A stretch of DNA of 64,000 nt from Cryobacterium sp. GrIS_2_6 (lineage in GTDB: Bacteria; Actinomycetota; Actinomycetes; Actinomycetales; Microbacteriaceae), in assembly GCF_035984545.1 (NCBI RefSeq), contig NZ_JAXCHP010000001.1, positions 248,001 to 312,000 on the forward strand, read 5' to 3'. Positions 18,488 through 25,168 of the stretch are shown one piece after another (position 1 is the stretch's first letter; each line of letters begins with the position of its first letter). The position numbers and the translations under genes were made by a program. The notes beneath the pieces are model-generated. The model had not been told where the DNA came from. It ran no database searches and saw only the letters and a program-made list of their open reading frames with translations.

Positions 18488-18574
18488 ATGACCACCCAGC
18501 TTGTCGTCGGCGCCGGTTATCTCGGCAGCGCCCTTGCCCGTGCCCTCGTCGAGCGCGGAGACACCGACCGATGA
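18488..18574 (+). pseudogene. 28-codon Rossmann-fold stub (truncated NAD-binding epimerase)
   Basis: The short frame reads TTQLVVGAGYLGSALARALV then ERGDTDR and stops. This is the first beta-alpha unit of an NAD(P)-binding oxidoreductase, with glycine motif GAGYLG. It resembles the N-terminus of the intact epimerase-like protein at 59.2-60.1 kb (HHLVVGAGLIGRPVAERLA). AGAAGGAGA lies upstream at normal distance. Its stop overlaps the MerR start as ATGA, so the stub may now serve only as a leader peptide that couples translation. Confidence 0.65.
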
Positions 18575-19236
18575 GAATGGCAGAGCTGAGCACCCGGAGC
18601 CGGACCCCCGTTGCGACGATCAAGTTTTACCAGCGTGAGAACCTCCTCGCCGGCGGGGAGCGCTCCGGGCCGAACCAGGCGCTGTACGCGGAGTCGCACC
18701 TCGAGCGCATCCGCCTCATTCGCGGCCTCACCGAGGTCGGCGGGCTGAGCGTCGCGGCCGTCCGGCGGGTGCTCGAGGCCATCGACTCCGAGCGGTCGCT
18801 GCCGGAGACCTTCGAGATCGCGCAGCACTCGGTGTCGGCGACGATCGACGCGTCCGCGGTGAGCGCCGAAGCACTGGCCCGGGTGGACGCCCTCACCGCC
18901 GGCTGGCACGTCTCGGCGGCGAACCCCGGCCGACTGGCCGCGGCCCGGGTCGTCGACACCTTCGCCGAGGTCGGCCAGACCGACGCTCGCGGCTGGTTCG
19001 ACCGGTACGCCGCCGCCGCCCTGCTGGCCGCCGAGGCCGACATCGACGAACTGGATGCGCGGGTCGACCGGGCCGCGAAGGGCGAGACCGTCGTGGTCGG
19101 CACCGTTCTCGGCGACAAGCTCTTCTCCGGCCTGCGCCGCGCCGCGCAGGAACACATCGCCGCCCTTCGCTACGGCGTGCCTCCCGAAGCGGCGCCCGAG
19201 CCCGCGCCGGGGTCCGCACCCGACCACACCCCCTGA
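18571..19236 (+). CDS. MerR family transcriptional regulator
   Basis: 221 residues. The N-terminal winged helix is MerR-like: TPVATIKFYQRENLL, then RLIRGLTEVGGLSVAAVRRVL. The C-terminal part is long, helical and Ala-rich, without an obvious cysteine metal site, so a small organic ligand or none is more likely than a metal. Start chosen at the ATG that overlaps the stub stop codon. It may control itself and the downstream membrane-protein gene through the upstream CTATCNGA array, though that array could also belong to the lost epimerase's regulator. Confidence 0.8.
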   Translation: MRMAELSTRSRTPVATIKFYQRENLLAGGERSGPNQALYAESHLERIRLIRGLTEVGGLSVAAVRRVLEAIDSERSLPETFEIAQHSVSATIDASAVSAEALARVDALTAGWHVSAANPGRLAAARVVDTFAEVGQTDARGWFDRYAAAALLAAEADIDELDARVDRAAKGETVVVGTVLGDKLFSGLRRAAQEHIAALRYGVPPEAAPEPAPGSAPDHTP

Positions 19237-19315
19237 ACATCGCACGAGAGCACGACAGCACGACAGCACGAGCTACCGCACCGCCACGCCCGACCGACAG
19301 AACAGGGAGCGCCCC

Positions 19316-19993
19316 ATGAACACCCCCGAGTTTCCAGAGACCCCGGCGTCAGGCACCACGGCACCGCCGTCATCCGCCGACAACCGGCGAGCGATCATCG
19401 CCTGGCCCGCCCTGCGCACCCTGGCCTGGCATCGACCGCTGCTCGCGGCGACCGCGGCCATGGCGGTGCTCGTGGTGGTCTGCCTGGTCGGCCTCCTGAT
19501 CGATCCGCGCAGCCTCACCGGCGCGCCGGTCTGGGCCAAGCCGCTCAAGTTCTCGATCAGCGTGCTCGTCTACGCGGCGAGCCTCGCCTGGCTGCTCGGG
19601 ATCCTTTCTGCGCGTCGTCGCCGACTGGCCTGGTGGATCGGCACGGTGTCGACAATCGCGCTTGTCATCGAAATGGTGATCATCGTCGGCATGCACGCCC
19701 TGCAGGTGATCCCACGCACGGCCCTGCTGCTCGAGGTGCTCGCTTCCCGGCTGGTGGCGCTGCGCGCTCCGGTGGTGCGGTTGCGGCTGATCCGGCTCGT
19801 GATCGGGCTCTATCTCGGTGTCCTCGCGATCCTCACCGGTCAGGCGCTCGCCGGGGAGTCGATCGTGCGCCCGGATGCGCTCGTGACGACCCTCACCATC
19901 GCGCTCGTCGCTGCCGTCGCCCTGGCGGCGACGCTCGTGCTGTCCGCCGCCTCCCGCGCCGCGCTTCCGCCCACGGATGCCGCCGCGCCGTGA
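19316..19993 (+). CDS. Membrane protein with apparent internal deletion
   Basis: 225 residues and about six hydrophobic segments. WAKPLKFSISVLVYAASLAW and TIALVIEMVIIVG belong to a family of actinobacterial membrane proteins, as does HALQVIPRTALLLEVL further on. In the relatives I recall, the first block is followed by an AARG-SHFN stretch and over 100 further residues before HALQ. Here IIVG is joined directly to MHALQ, so an in-frame deletion is likely. Start has CAGGGAG seven bases upstream. Function unknown; possibly non-functional. Confidence 0.6.
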   Translation: MNTPEFPETPASGTTAPPSSADNRRAIIAWPALRTLAWHRPLLAATAAMAVLVVVCLVGLLIDPRSLTGAPVWAKPLKFSISVLVYAASLAWLLGILSARRRRLAWWIGTVSTIALVIEMVIIVGMHALQVIPRTALLLEVLASRLVALRAPVVRLRLIRLVIGLYLGVLAILTGQALAGESIVRPDALVTTLTIALVAAVALAATLVLSAASRAALPPTDAAAP

Positions 19994-20047
19994 GGTGTCG
20001 CAGATCGACGTTAACTCGGCCCGGGAAGGTCGATCTGCGACACCTCA
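19991..20047. repeat. Perfect 19-bp inverted repeat joining two convergent genes
   Basis: TGAGGTGTCGCAGATCGAC and its exact reverse complement are separated by 19 bases. The left arm begins with the stop codon of the membrane-protein gene, while the right arm encodes the C-terminal EVSQID of the convergent oxygenase gene. A transcript from either side could form a strong hairpin, possibly a bidirectional terminator, but there are no T-runs. Confidence 0.9.
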
Positions 20048-20961
20048 GCGTCGGGCTCTGGCGCGAGGCGAGCACGGGCGATGCGGTCGAGGCGGGTCCG
20101 GGCCGCGTCCTCGGACGTCGACGACGCGCCGAGCAGCATCTGCACGATCCCGAGAACCGCCCCCGTCGCCCACACGACGGGGAACACCGAACGGCGAAGC
20201 CCGAGCAGCCGCCGGTACTCGCGGGGGAGCGAGGCGACCGCACCGGCGAACATCACCCGGTAGAACGGCAGCATCCCGCGCCGCAGCGGCGGATTTCGGA
20301 TGAAACGCACCGCCTCGGCGACGCGCTCGTCGCTCTTGAGCACCCCGGCATCCGTGAAGGCGGCCAACTGGGCGGCGAGTTCCGCCGCCGACCGCGGCGG
20401 GTCCTGCACTCCCACCAGCTCGCCGGCCTTTGCCCACTCGCGCACGTACCCGTCCGCGCCGCCCGGGATGCTGCCTCCCCACAGCTTGTGGGACTCGAGG
20501 AAGGCATCCGTGAAGACGATGTGCACCCAGGAGAGCAGCTCGGCGTCCCCGGCGGCGTAGGGTCGCGAGACTCCCGCCGCATCGAGGTAGGTGCCCGTCA
20601 CCCGGTCGTGGAAGCGCCCCACTCGCGTCGACTCGTCTGTGGCGACGGTCGTGTCGGCGAAGGTGACCGTCACGAGCCACTGGATCGTCCCGGAGAGGCG
20701 TCCGAGAGGGTCCTCCCGGTACCGCGACCAGTCGTGCACCCCGGCCATCGCGCCCGGGTGCAGGGTCTGCATCAGCAGCGCGCGGATCCCGGCGACCATC
20801 GTCGCCATTCCGCCGTGCACCGCCCACGCGGCCGATTCGGGCCCGAAGAAACCGGCGTCCTCGCCGCGTTCCATCTTCTCCACCCACGCGGGCCGTCCCT
20901 CGGAGTTTCCGGACAGCATCGAGAGAAGATGCGACCGCCAGCTGTCCGTGAACCTGCCCAT
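20011..20961 (-). CDS. MpaB-type oxygenase domain protein (DUF2236)
   Basis: 316 residues. The DUF2236/MpaB core shows HGGMATMVAGIRALLMQTLH, HDWSRYREDPLGRL and LLSWVHIVFTDAFLESH. In related rubber oxygenases and MpaB the conserved His residues bind haem. The substrate here is unknown. The last eleven residues (VSQIDLPGPS and neighbours) are encoded inside the inverted repeat, which may have extended the protein. A TAGCCT box lies five bases before the ATG, so the transcript is probably leaderless. Divergent from the photolyase gene. Confidence 0.82.
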   Translation of the reverse strand: MGRFTDSWRSHLLSMLSGNSEGRPAWVEKMERGEDAGFFGPESAAWAVHGGMATMVAGIRALLMQTLHPGAMAGVHDWSRYREDPLGRLSGTIQWLVTVTFADTTVATDESTRVGRFHDRVTGTYLDAAGVSRPYAAGDAELLSWVHIVFTDAFLESHKLWGGSIPGGADGYVREWAKAGELVGVQDPPRSAAELAAQLAAFTDAGVLKSDERVAEAVRFIRNPPLRRGMLPFYRVMFAGAVASLPREYRRLLGLRRSVFPVVWATGAVLGIVQMLLGASSTSEDAARTRLDRIARARLAPEPDAEVSQIDLPGPS

Positions 20962-20966
20962 ACCCG

Positions 20967-20972
20967 AGGCTA
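20967..20972 (-). promoter_or_regulatory. Likely leaderless -10 box
   Basis: TAGCCT on the minus strand ends five bases before the ATG of the MpaB-type gene. Confidence 0.4.
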
Positions 20973-21039
20973 ACCGGCGCCGGCTGGGCATCCGCCCCGA
21001 ACAGCACGACCGGCGGAATCTGATGCGTTCGCCCGGCTC

Positions 21040-21045
21040 TAGACT
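21040..21045 (+). promoter_or_regulatory. Likely leaderless -10 box
   Basis: TAGACT ends seven bases before the photolyase ATG; no ribosome site is visible. Confidence 0.5.
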
Positions 21046-21052
21046 CACCACC

Positions 21053-22516
21053 ATGCCGGTGCCCCGATTCCTGTTCGCCGACCAGCTCGGACCGCATTTC
21101 GACGACGGCGGACCGATCGTCCTGGTCGAGGCCGTCGGGGTCCTCGGCCGCCGGCCGTACCACCGGGCGAAGGCGCACCTGATCCTCAGCGCGCTGCGGC
21201 ACCGGGCACGGGAACTCGGCGATCGGGTGGAATTCCTGCGCACGGAGCACTATCGCGACGTGCTCTCCGGCCGCCCGCTCGAGGTGATCGATCCCACCAG
21301 CTGGGGGGCGCGGGCGCTCGTGGTCGAACTCGGGGCCGACGTACTGCCCAGTCGGGGTTTCGTCACGAGCGAGGCCGACTTCGCGGACTGGGCGGCGGGC
21401 CGACCGGCCTCCCGGCTGGTGCTCGAGCAGTTCTACCGTTCGGTGCGCGCCCGGACCGGCGTCCTGATGCGCGGCCCAGACCCCGAGGGCGGCCGGTTCA
21501 ACTTCGACCACGACAACCGCCGCCCGCCACCCCGTGGGGCTGTCGGCCTCGGCCTGCCCGACCCGTGGACCCCGGTCGAAGACGAGATCGACGCCGAGGT
21601 GCGCCGCGACCTCGACCGGCTGCAGGCGGATGGCCGGATCACCCTGATTGGCCGGGACGGACCGCGACGCTTCGCCGCGACCCGGACCGAAGCCCTGGCC
21701 GCCCTCGACGACTTCATCGAGACCCGTCTGAACGACTTCGGTCCCTTCGAGGACGCGTCGCTGCGCGGAGACGATGCGATGGCGCACTCCCGGTTGAGCG
21801 TTCCGCTGAACCTGGGCCTGTTGCACCCGCGGGAGGTGATCGATGCGGTCGTCGCCGCCCACGCGAGCGGCGCGGCGCCGCTGCAGAGCGTCGAGGCCGT
21901 CGTCCGTCAGCTGATGGGCTGGCGGGACTGGGTGTGGCACCTCTACTGGCACCTCGGACCCGACTATGTCGGCGGCAGCAATTTCCTCAATGCCCACGAG
22001 CCGCTGCCCCGGTCGTTCCGTGAGCTCGACGGCTCCGGCGTGCGCGCGGCCTGTGTCAGCCACGTGCTGAACGCCGTCGCCGACACCGGCTGGGCCCATC
22101 ACATCCAGCGCCTGATGATCCTGGGCAACCAGGCCCTGCAGCGCGGCTATCACCCGGGCGAGCTGAACGACTGGTTCATCGCGGCATTCGTGGACGGCAC
22201 ACCGTGGGTGATGCCGGCCAACGTCGTCGGGATGTCCCAGCATGCCGACGGCGGCATCGTCGCGACCAAACCATACGCGTCGGGCGGCGCCTACATCTCG
22301 TCGATGAGCGATTTCTGCGGCGGCTGCCCGTTCAACCCGAAGAAACGACTCGGCGAGGATGCCTGCCCATTCACGGCCGGCTACTGGGCCTTCCTTGACC
22401 GGGTCGAGCCGCGCATCCGCGGCAACCACCGCATGAACCAGCCGCTGGCCGGACTGCGACGTCTCGTCGACCGTGAGGCCGTCGTCGCGCAGGAGCACTC
22501 TCGCACGGTGTGGTGA
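21053..22516 (+). CDS. Fe-S cluster photolyase/cryptochrome (PhrB/FeS-BCP group)
   Basis: 487 residues, the usual length of the bacterial (6-4)-photolyase group. N-terminal alpha/beta domain starts RFLFADQLGPHFD. The FAD domain has GWRDWVWHLYWHLGPDYV, SHVLNAVADTGWAHHIQRLM, NDWFIAAFVDGTPWVMPANV and the Met/Gln-rich surround GMSQHADGG. Four Cys expected for a [4Fe-4S] cluster are present: one in RAACVSH and three in FCGGCPFNPK with DACPF. The protein would repair UV lesions with blue light or act as a photoreceptor. Start set by the leaderless box. Confidence 0.92.
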   Translation: MPVPRFLFADQLGPHFDDGGPIVLVEAVGVLGRRPYHRAKAHLILSALRHRARELGDRVEFLRTEHYRDVLSGRPLEVIDPTSWGARALVVELGADVLPSRGFVTSEADFADWAAGRPASRLVLEQFYRSVRARTGVLMRGPDPEGGRFNFDHDNRRPPPRGAVGLGLPDPWTPVEDEIDAEVRRDLDRLQADGRITLIGRDGPRRFAATRTEALAALDDFIETRLNDFGPFEDASLRGDDAMAHSRLSVPLNLGLLHPREVIDAVVAAHASGAAPLQSVEAVVRQLMGWRDWVWHLYWHLGPDYVGGSNFLNAHEPLPRSFRELDGSGVRAACVSHVLNAVADTGWAHHIQRLMILGNQALQRGYHPGELNDWFIAAFVDGTPWVMPANVVGMSQHADGGIVATKPYASGGAYISSMSDFCGGCPFNPKKRLGEDACPFTAGYWAFLDRVEPRIRGNHRMNQPLAGLRRLVDREAVVAQEHSRTVW

Positions 22517-22517
22517 G

Positions 22518-22537
22518 CGCCCGGGCACTGCCGGGCG
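22518..22537 (+). terminator. Hairpin after the photolyase gene
   Basis: CGCCCGG and CCGGGCG pair over a six-base loop directly after the stop codon, followed by only two T residues. A weak terminator candidate. Confidence 0.4.
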
Positions 22538-22591
22538 TTAGATTCAGGGAGAGGGCGCTCGTGGCCGGGGTTCGAGACGGCGGAAACCAGG

Positions 22592-23022
22592 AGGAAGATC
22601 GAGAACATTGAACTGCGCCGGGTGCGCCTGCCGCTCGTCCGGCCGGTCCGTACCTCCTTCGGCTCCGTGTCCGAGCGCGAGGCCCTCCTCGTGCACGTGA
22701 GCACGGCGGATGCCGAGGGCTGGGCCGAATGCGCCGCTGAGGCCGAGCCCCGCTATAGTTCGGAGTTCCTCGACGGCTGCGAACTCGTGATCCGCGACCA
22801 CCTCGCCCCGCGGCTCAACGCGGCCGGCGAACGCCTCACCGCCGAACGGGTCGCACCGGCTACCTCGAGGCCAGGCGGATCCACGACGTCGCGGCCGCCC
22901 ACGGCGTTCCGGTGTGGTGCGGCGGCATGCTCGAGACCGGCATCGGCCGGGCGGCGAACGTGGAGGTGCTACCCGACGTGCTCCACGACCTCACCGTGTC
23001 GAGTTCGGACATCCGTTTCTGA
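22592..23022 (+). pseudogene. Collapsed menC-like gene (o-succinylbenzoate synthase/enolase superfamily)
   Basis: The first 80 codons read [34 protein letters not shown] and ERLTAERV, the N-terminal capping domain of MenC or N-acylamino-acid racemases. The expected start codon appears as AGG at 22592. The frame then shifts and jumps to [34 protein letters not shown] and a stop, the far C-terminus of the same family. The lysine- and metal-bearing barrel of roughly 220 residues between is missing. The gene is therefore dead. An intact copy must be elsewhere if the cell makes menaquinone this way. Confidence 0.85.
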
Positions 23023-23043
23023 TAGAGCGGCAGGAGAAGTCCT

Positions 23044-23072
23044 CGACCTGCGCGGTCAGGCGGAGTAGCGTG
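23044..23072 (+). promoter_or_regulatory. Promoter of the DUF4255 gene
   Basis: TCGACC and TAGCGT are 17 bases apart. The predicted transcript start is about 35 bases before the ATG. It lies just after the menC remnant. Confidence 0.5.
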
Positions 23073-23113
23073 AAATCGGTGGCGGGTCCACTGCCCCAGA
23101 AGCCGGAGTCACC

Positions 23114-24040
23114 ATGTCGTCGCTCTCGAACTACGGGCAGGTGATCGCGGCCACGACGGTGGCGCTCCAGACGATGCTCGCCCGGCCGCCCTTCGGACTG
23201 AACGTCACGGCGCGCAGCCTCGACGTCGCACGCACCGGGGTCACAGGGTCTTCGATCAACCTGTTCCTCTACAGCGACAGCCTGATCAGCTACCGCGAGG
23301 CGAGCGCCCAGCACGGACCCAGCCGGGTCATCGCGGAATTGCGCTACCTCGTGAGCGCCTTCGCCGCCGACATCGAGGACACCGACGCGGCGAGCCACCG
23401 CGACTTCGGCACCGCCCAGGCCGCGATCGAGCGGCACCCGGTGCTCACGGTTCCCGTGACCGGGAGCGAGAACCTCCAGGTCTGGCTCACCCCCTCTCCG
23501 CTCACGACCGAGGTGCTCACCTCGCTCTGGCAGGCGTCCTCCACCCCCTTGCGCGTCTCGTTCGCGGTGATGGCGTCATTCACCCTCGACACGACGGAAC
23601 GGGTCACGAAACTCGGAACGATCCGCGACGTCGTGAAGCTCGCCGGTGCGGGGGCGATCGCCGTGTTCAGCGGCACGGATACCGGTGCGAAGGCCGCGGC
23701 TGCGGCATCCGCTGCGAGCGAGCTCGGCAAGGCCCTCGTCACCGTCGGGCTCGACAGCGTCGTCGCCTCGTCCCCCGAGGAGACGGATGCGACGCTCGAC
23801 CGCCTGTTCGAGCGGGTCAAGGATGCGGGCGCCGTACTCCTGGTCGACGACGCCGATGCCCTCTTCGGCGTGCGCCCCGAGGAACTCGACCTCGACGACC
23901 CGTATGCGGCGATCGACGTCGGGGCCGTGCTCGACCGGCTGGGGAACGCCCCGAGCGTCGTCATCATCGCGCTCACGGGACTCTCCGGCGACGAGCTCGC
24001 CGACCGCGCGAGGGTCGAGGTCAGGTTCCCCGGCGACTGA
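23114..24040 (+). CDS. DUF4255 (Pvc16-like) protein fused to a degenerate AAA+ domain
   Basis: 308 residues. Positions 1-160 match DUF4255: VIAATTVALQTMLA, TGSSINLFLY, LRYLVSAFAADIED and a HPVL strand. In contractile injection systems this family (Pvc16) closes the end of the tail. Positions about 180-308 resemble the AAA+ ATPase Pvc15: the P-loop site reads FSGTDTGAKAAA instead of GxxGxGKT, while AVLLVDDADALFGVR keeps the Walker B outline and PYAAIDVGAVLDRL follows the usual YANIEV-LLQRM pattern. The ATP site seems lost. No sheath, tube or baseplate gene is nearby. GGAG six bases before the ATG supports the start. Confidence 0.72.
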   Translation: MSSLSNYGQVIAATTVALQTMLARPPFGLNVTARSLDVARTGVTGSSINLFLYSDSLISYREASAQHGPSRVIAELRYLVSAFAADIEDTDAASHRDFGTAQAAIERHPVLTVPVTGSENLQVWLTPSPLTTEVLTSLWQASSTPLRVSFAVMASFTLDTTERVTKLGTIRDVVKLAGAGAIAVFSGTDTGAKAAAAASAASELGKALVTVGLDSVVASSPEETDATLDRLFERVKDAGAVLLVDDADALFGVRPEELDLDDPYAAIDVGAVLDRLGNAPSVVIIALTGLSGDELADRARVEVRFPGD

Positions 24041-24049
24041 AGCCCCGCT

Positions 24050-24055
24050 TACGCT
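24050..24055 (+). promoter_or_regulatory. Likely leaderless -10 box
   Basis: TACGCT ends six bases before the ATG of the next small gene; GAGGGA fills the gap but is too close to act as a ribosome site. Confidence 0.45.
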
Positions 24056-24061
24056 GAGGGA

Positions 24062-24352
24062 ATGCCCTCGTTCCGGATCACCATGACCATCGGCAGCCTG
24101 CAACCCGGGGTCGCCCCCGACTCCGTCCTGCCCGCTGCGGCCGCCGCCGCGGCCGAACTCACGACCGTCGAGGCGTCCGACCTCGCCGTCGTGGCGGGCT
24201 CGGCGCGCGCGACCGTGCGCTTCACCGCGGACGATTCGGCCTCAGCGGTCCGAATCAGCGCGCACACCCTCGCGGGCACCCGCGTCCGCGCCGGAGTGAT
24301 CACGTGGCAGGTCACTGAGCGCGTCCACGGTCGCTGGCTGCCCGTCCACTGA
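24062..24352 (+). CDS. Small conserved-looking hypothetical protein
   Basis: 96 residues, not recognised. It is predicted as alternating strands around one Ala-rich helix (PAAAAAAAELTTVEA), ending TWQVTERVHGRWLPVH, with no membrane segment or signal. Codon use and third-position G+C match the neighbours, supporting that it is real. It follows the DUF4255 gene by 21 bases and may depend on it, though it has its own leaderless-type box. Converges on RNase HI with five bases between. Confidence 0.55.
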   Translation: MPSFRITMTIGSLQPGVAPDSVLPAAAAAAAELTTVEASDLAVVAGSARATVRFTADDSASAVRISAHTLAGTRVRAGVITWQVTERVHGRWLPVH

Positions 24353-24357
24353 CCCCG

Positions 24358-25098
24358 TTAGATCAGGGTGCGGAGCGCCTCCTCAACCGTCAGCCCGAGG
24401 CGCGCTGCGTGTGCGGTGAGCCGGGCGTGCTGCTCGGAGGTGAGCGTGAGGGAGACCTTATGCGCGGCGGCAGGGTCTGCAGCGTCGTCGAACGAGAACA
24501 ACTCCGGATGCGCCGCGCGCGCCGGCGGAGCCGCAACGGTTCGGCGCACGGCCGGCTTCTGCTCTCGCGAGGAGGCACCGGCAGCAGGACCGACCGCAGG
24601 GACCGCCTGGGCAGCCGGTGCCGCCGGGGTGCCCGCGCGCACGAACCCGGGACCCTTCGGGATCGGCCCACCGCGCTGGTACGCCTCGGAGACGGCCCGT
24701 GCCCGGGCATCGGCTGCCTCGTTGAGCGGGTGGTTCGCGTGTCCCTTGACCCATTCGAACCGGTAGCGACGGCCGGCGAGCGCCGCGTCGATCTCCTGGA
24801 GCAAGTCGAGGTTCAGCACCGGCTTGCCGTCGGCCTTGCGCCAGCCCTTGGCCTTCCAGCCGCGCATCCACTTGGTCACCGAGTTGATCACGTACTGGCT
24901 GTCGCACAGCACGAGGAGGTCCTCGTCGAGGTGCGCGGTCGCGTGGAAGAGCTCGAGAACGGCCTTGAGCTCGCCCTGGTTGTTGGTGGCGTGCTTCCAG
25001 CCGCCGGCGTCCCAGCAGGAGTCGTCGACGTACCAGGCCCAGCCGGCCGGTCCCGGGTTGCCGAGTGCCGAACCGTCGGCGGCAGCGGTGATGGTCAT
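24358..25098 (-). CDS. rnhA: Ribonuclease HI with C-terminal extension
   Basis: 246 residues. The RNase H domain (1-150) has the acidic active site: Asp in ADGSALGNPGPAGW, Glu in NNQGELKAVL, Asp in LCDSQYVINS and Asp in HPLNEAADARA, plus the handle WMRGWKAKGWRKADGKPV. It removes RNA from RNA-DNA hybrids. The final 95 residues are unusual: a Pro/Ala-rich linker and then SLTLTSEQHARLTAHAARLG with TVEEALRTLI, resembling a ribbon-helix-helix DNA-binding unit. The ribosome site GAGGAGAGG lies three to five bases before the ATG. Confidence 0.92.
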   Translation of the reverse strand: MTITAAADGSALGNPGPAGWAWYVDDSCWDAGGWKHATNNQGELKAVLELFHATAHLDEDLLVLCDSQYVINSVTKWMRGWKAKGWRKADGKPVLNLDLLQEIDAALAGRRYRFEWVKGHANHPLNEAADARARAVSEAYQRGGPIPKGPGFVRAGTPAAPAAQAVPAVGPAAGASSREQKPAVRRTVAAPPARAAHPELFSFDDAADPAAAHKVSLTLTSEQHARLTAHAARLGLTVEEALRTLI

Positions 25099-25111
25099 GG
25101 TGGCCTCTCCT

Positions 25112-25133
25112 CGGGGAGCGGTCTCGCTCCCCG
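25112..25133 (-). promoter_or_regulatory. Hairpin in the leader of the RNase HI gene
   Basis: CGGGGAGCG and CGCTCCCCG pair over a four-base loop just upstream of the rnhA ribosome site and 36 bases after the stop of the marP-like gene. It could separate the two cistrons or shape the rnhA leader. No T-run follows. Confidence 0.45.
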
Positions 25134-25168
25134 GTGTTCTTCCCTATTTTCGCATTGACCGGGCGGAG

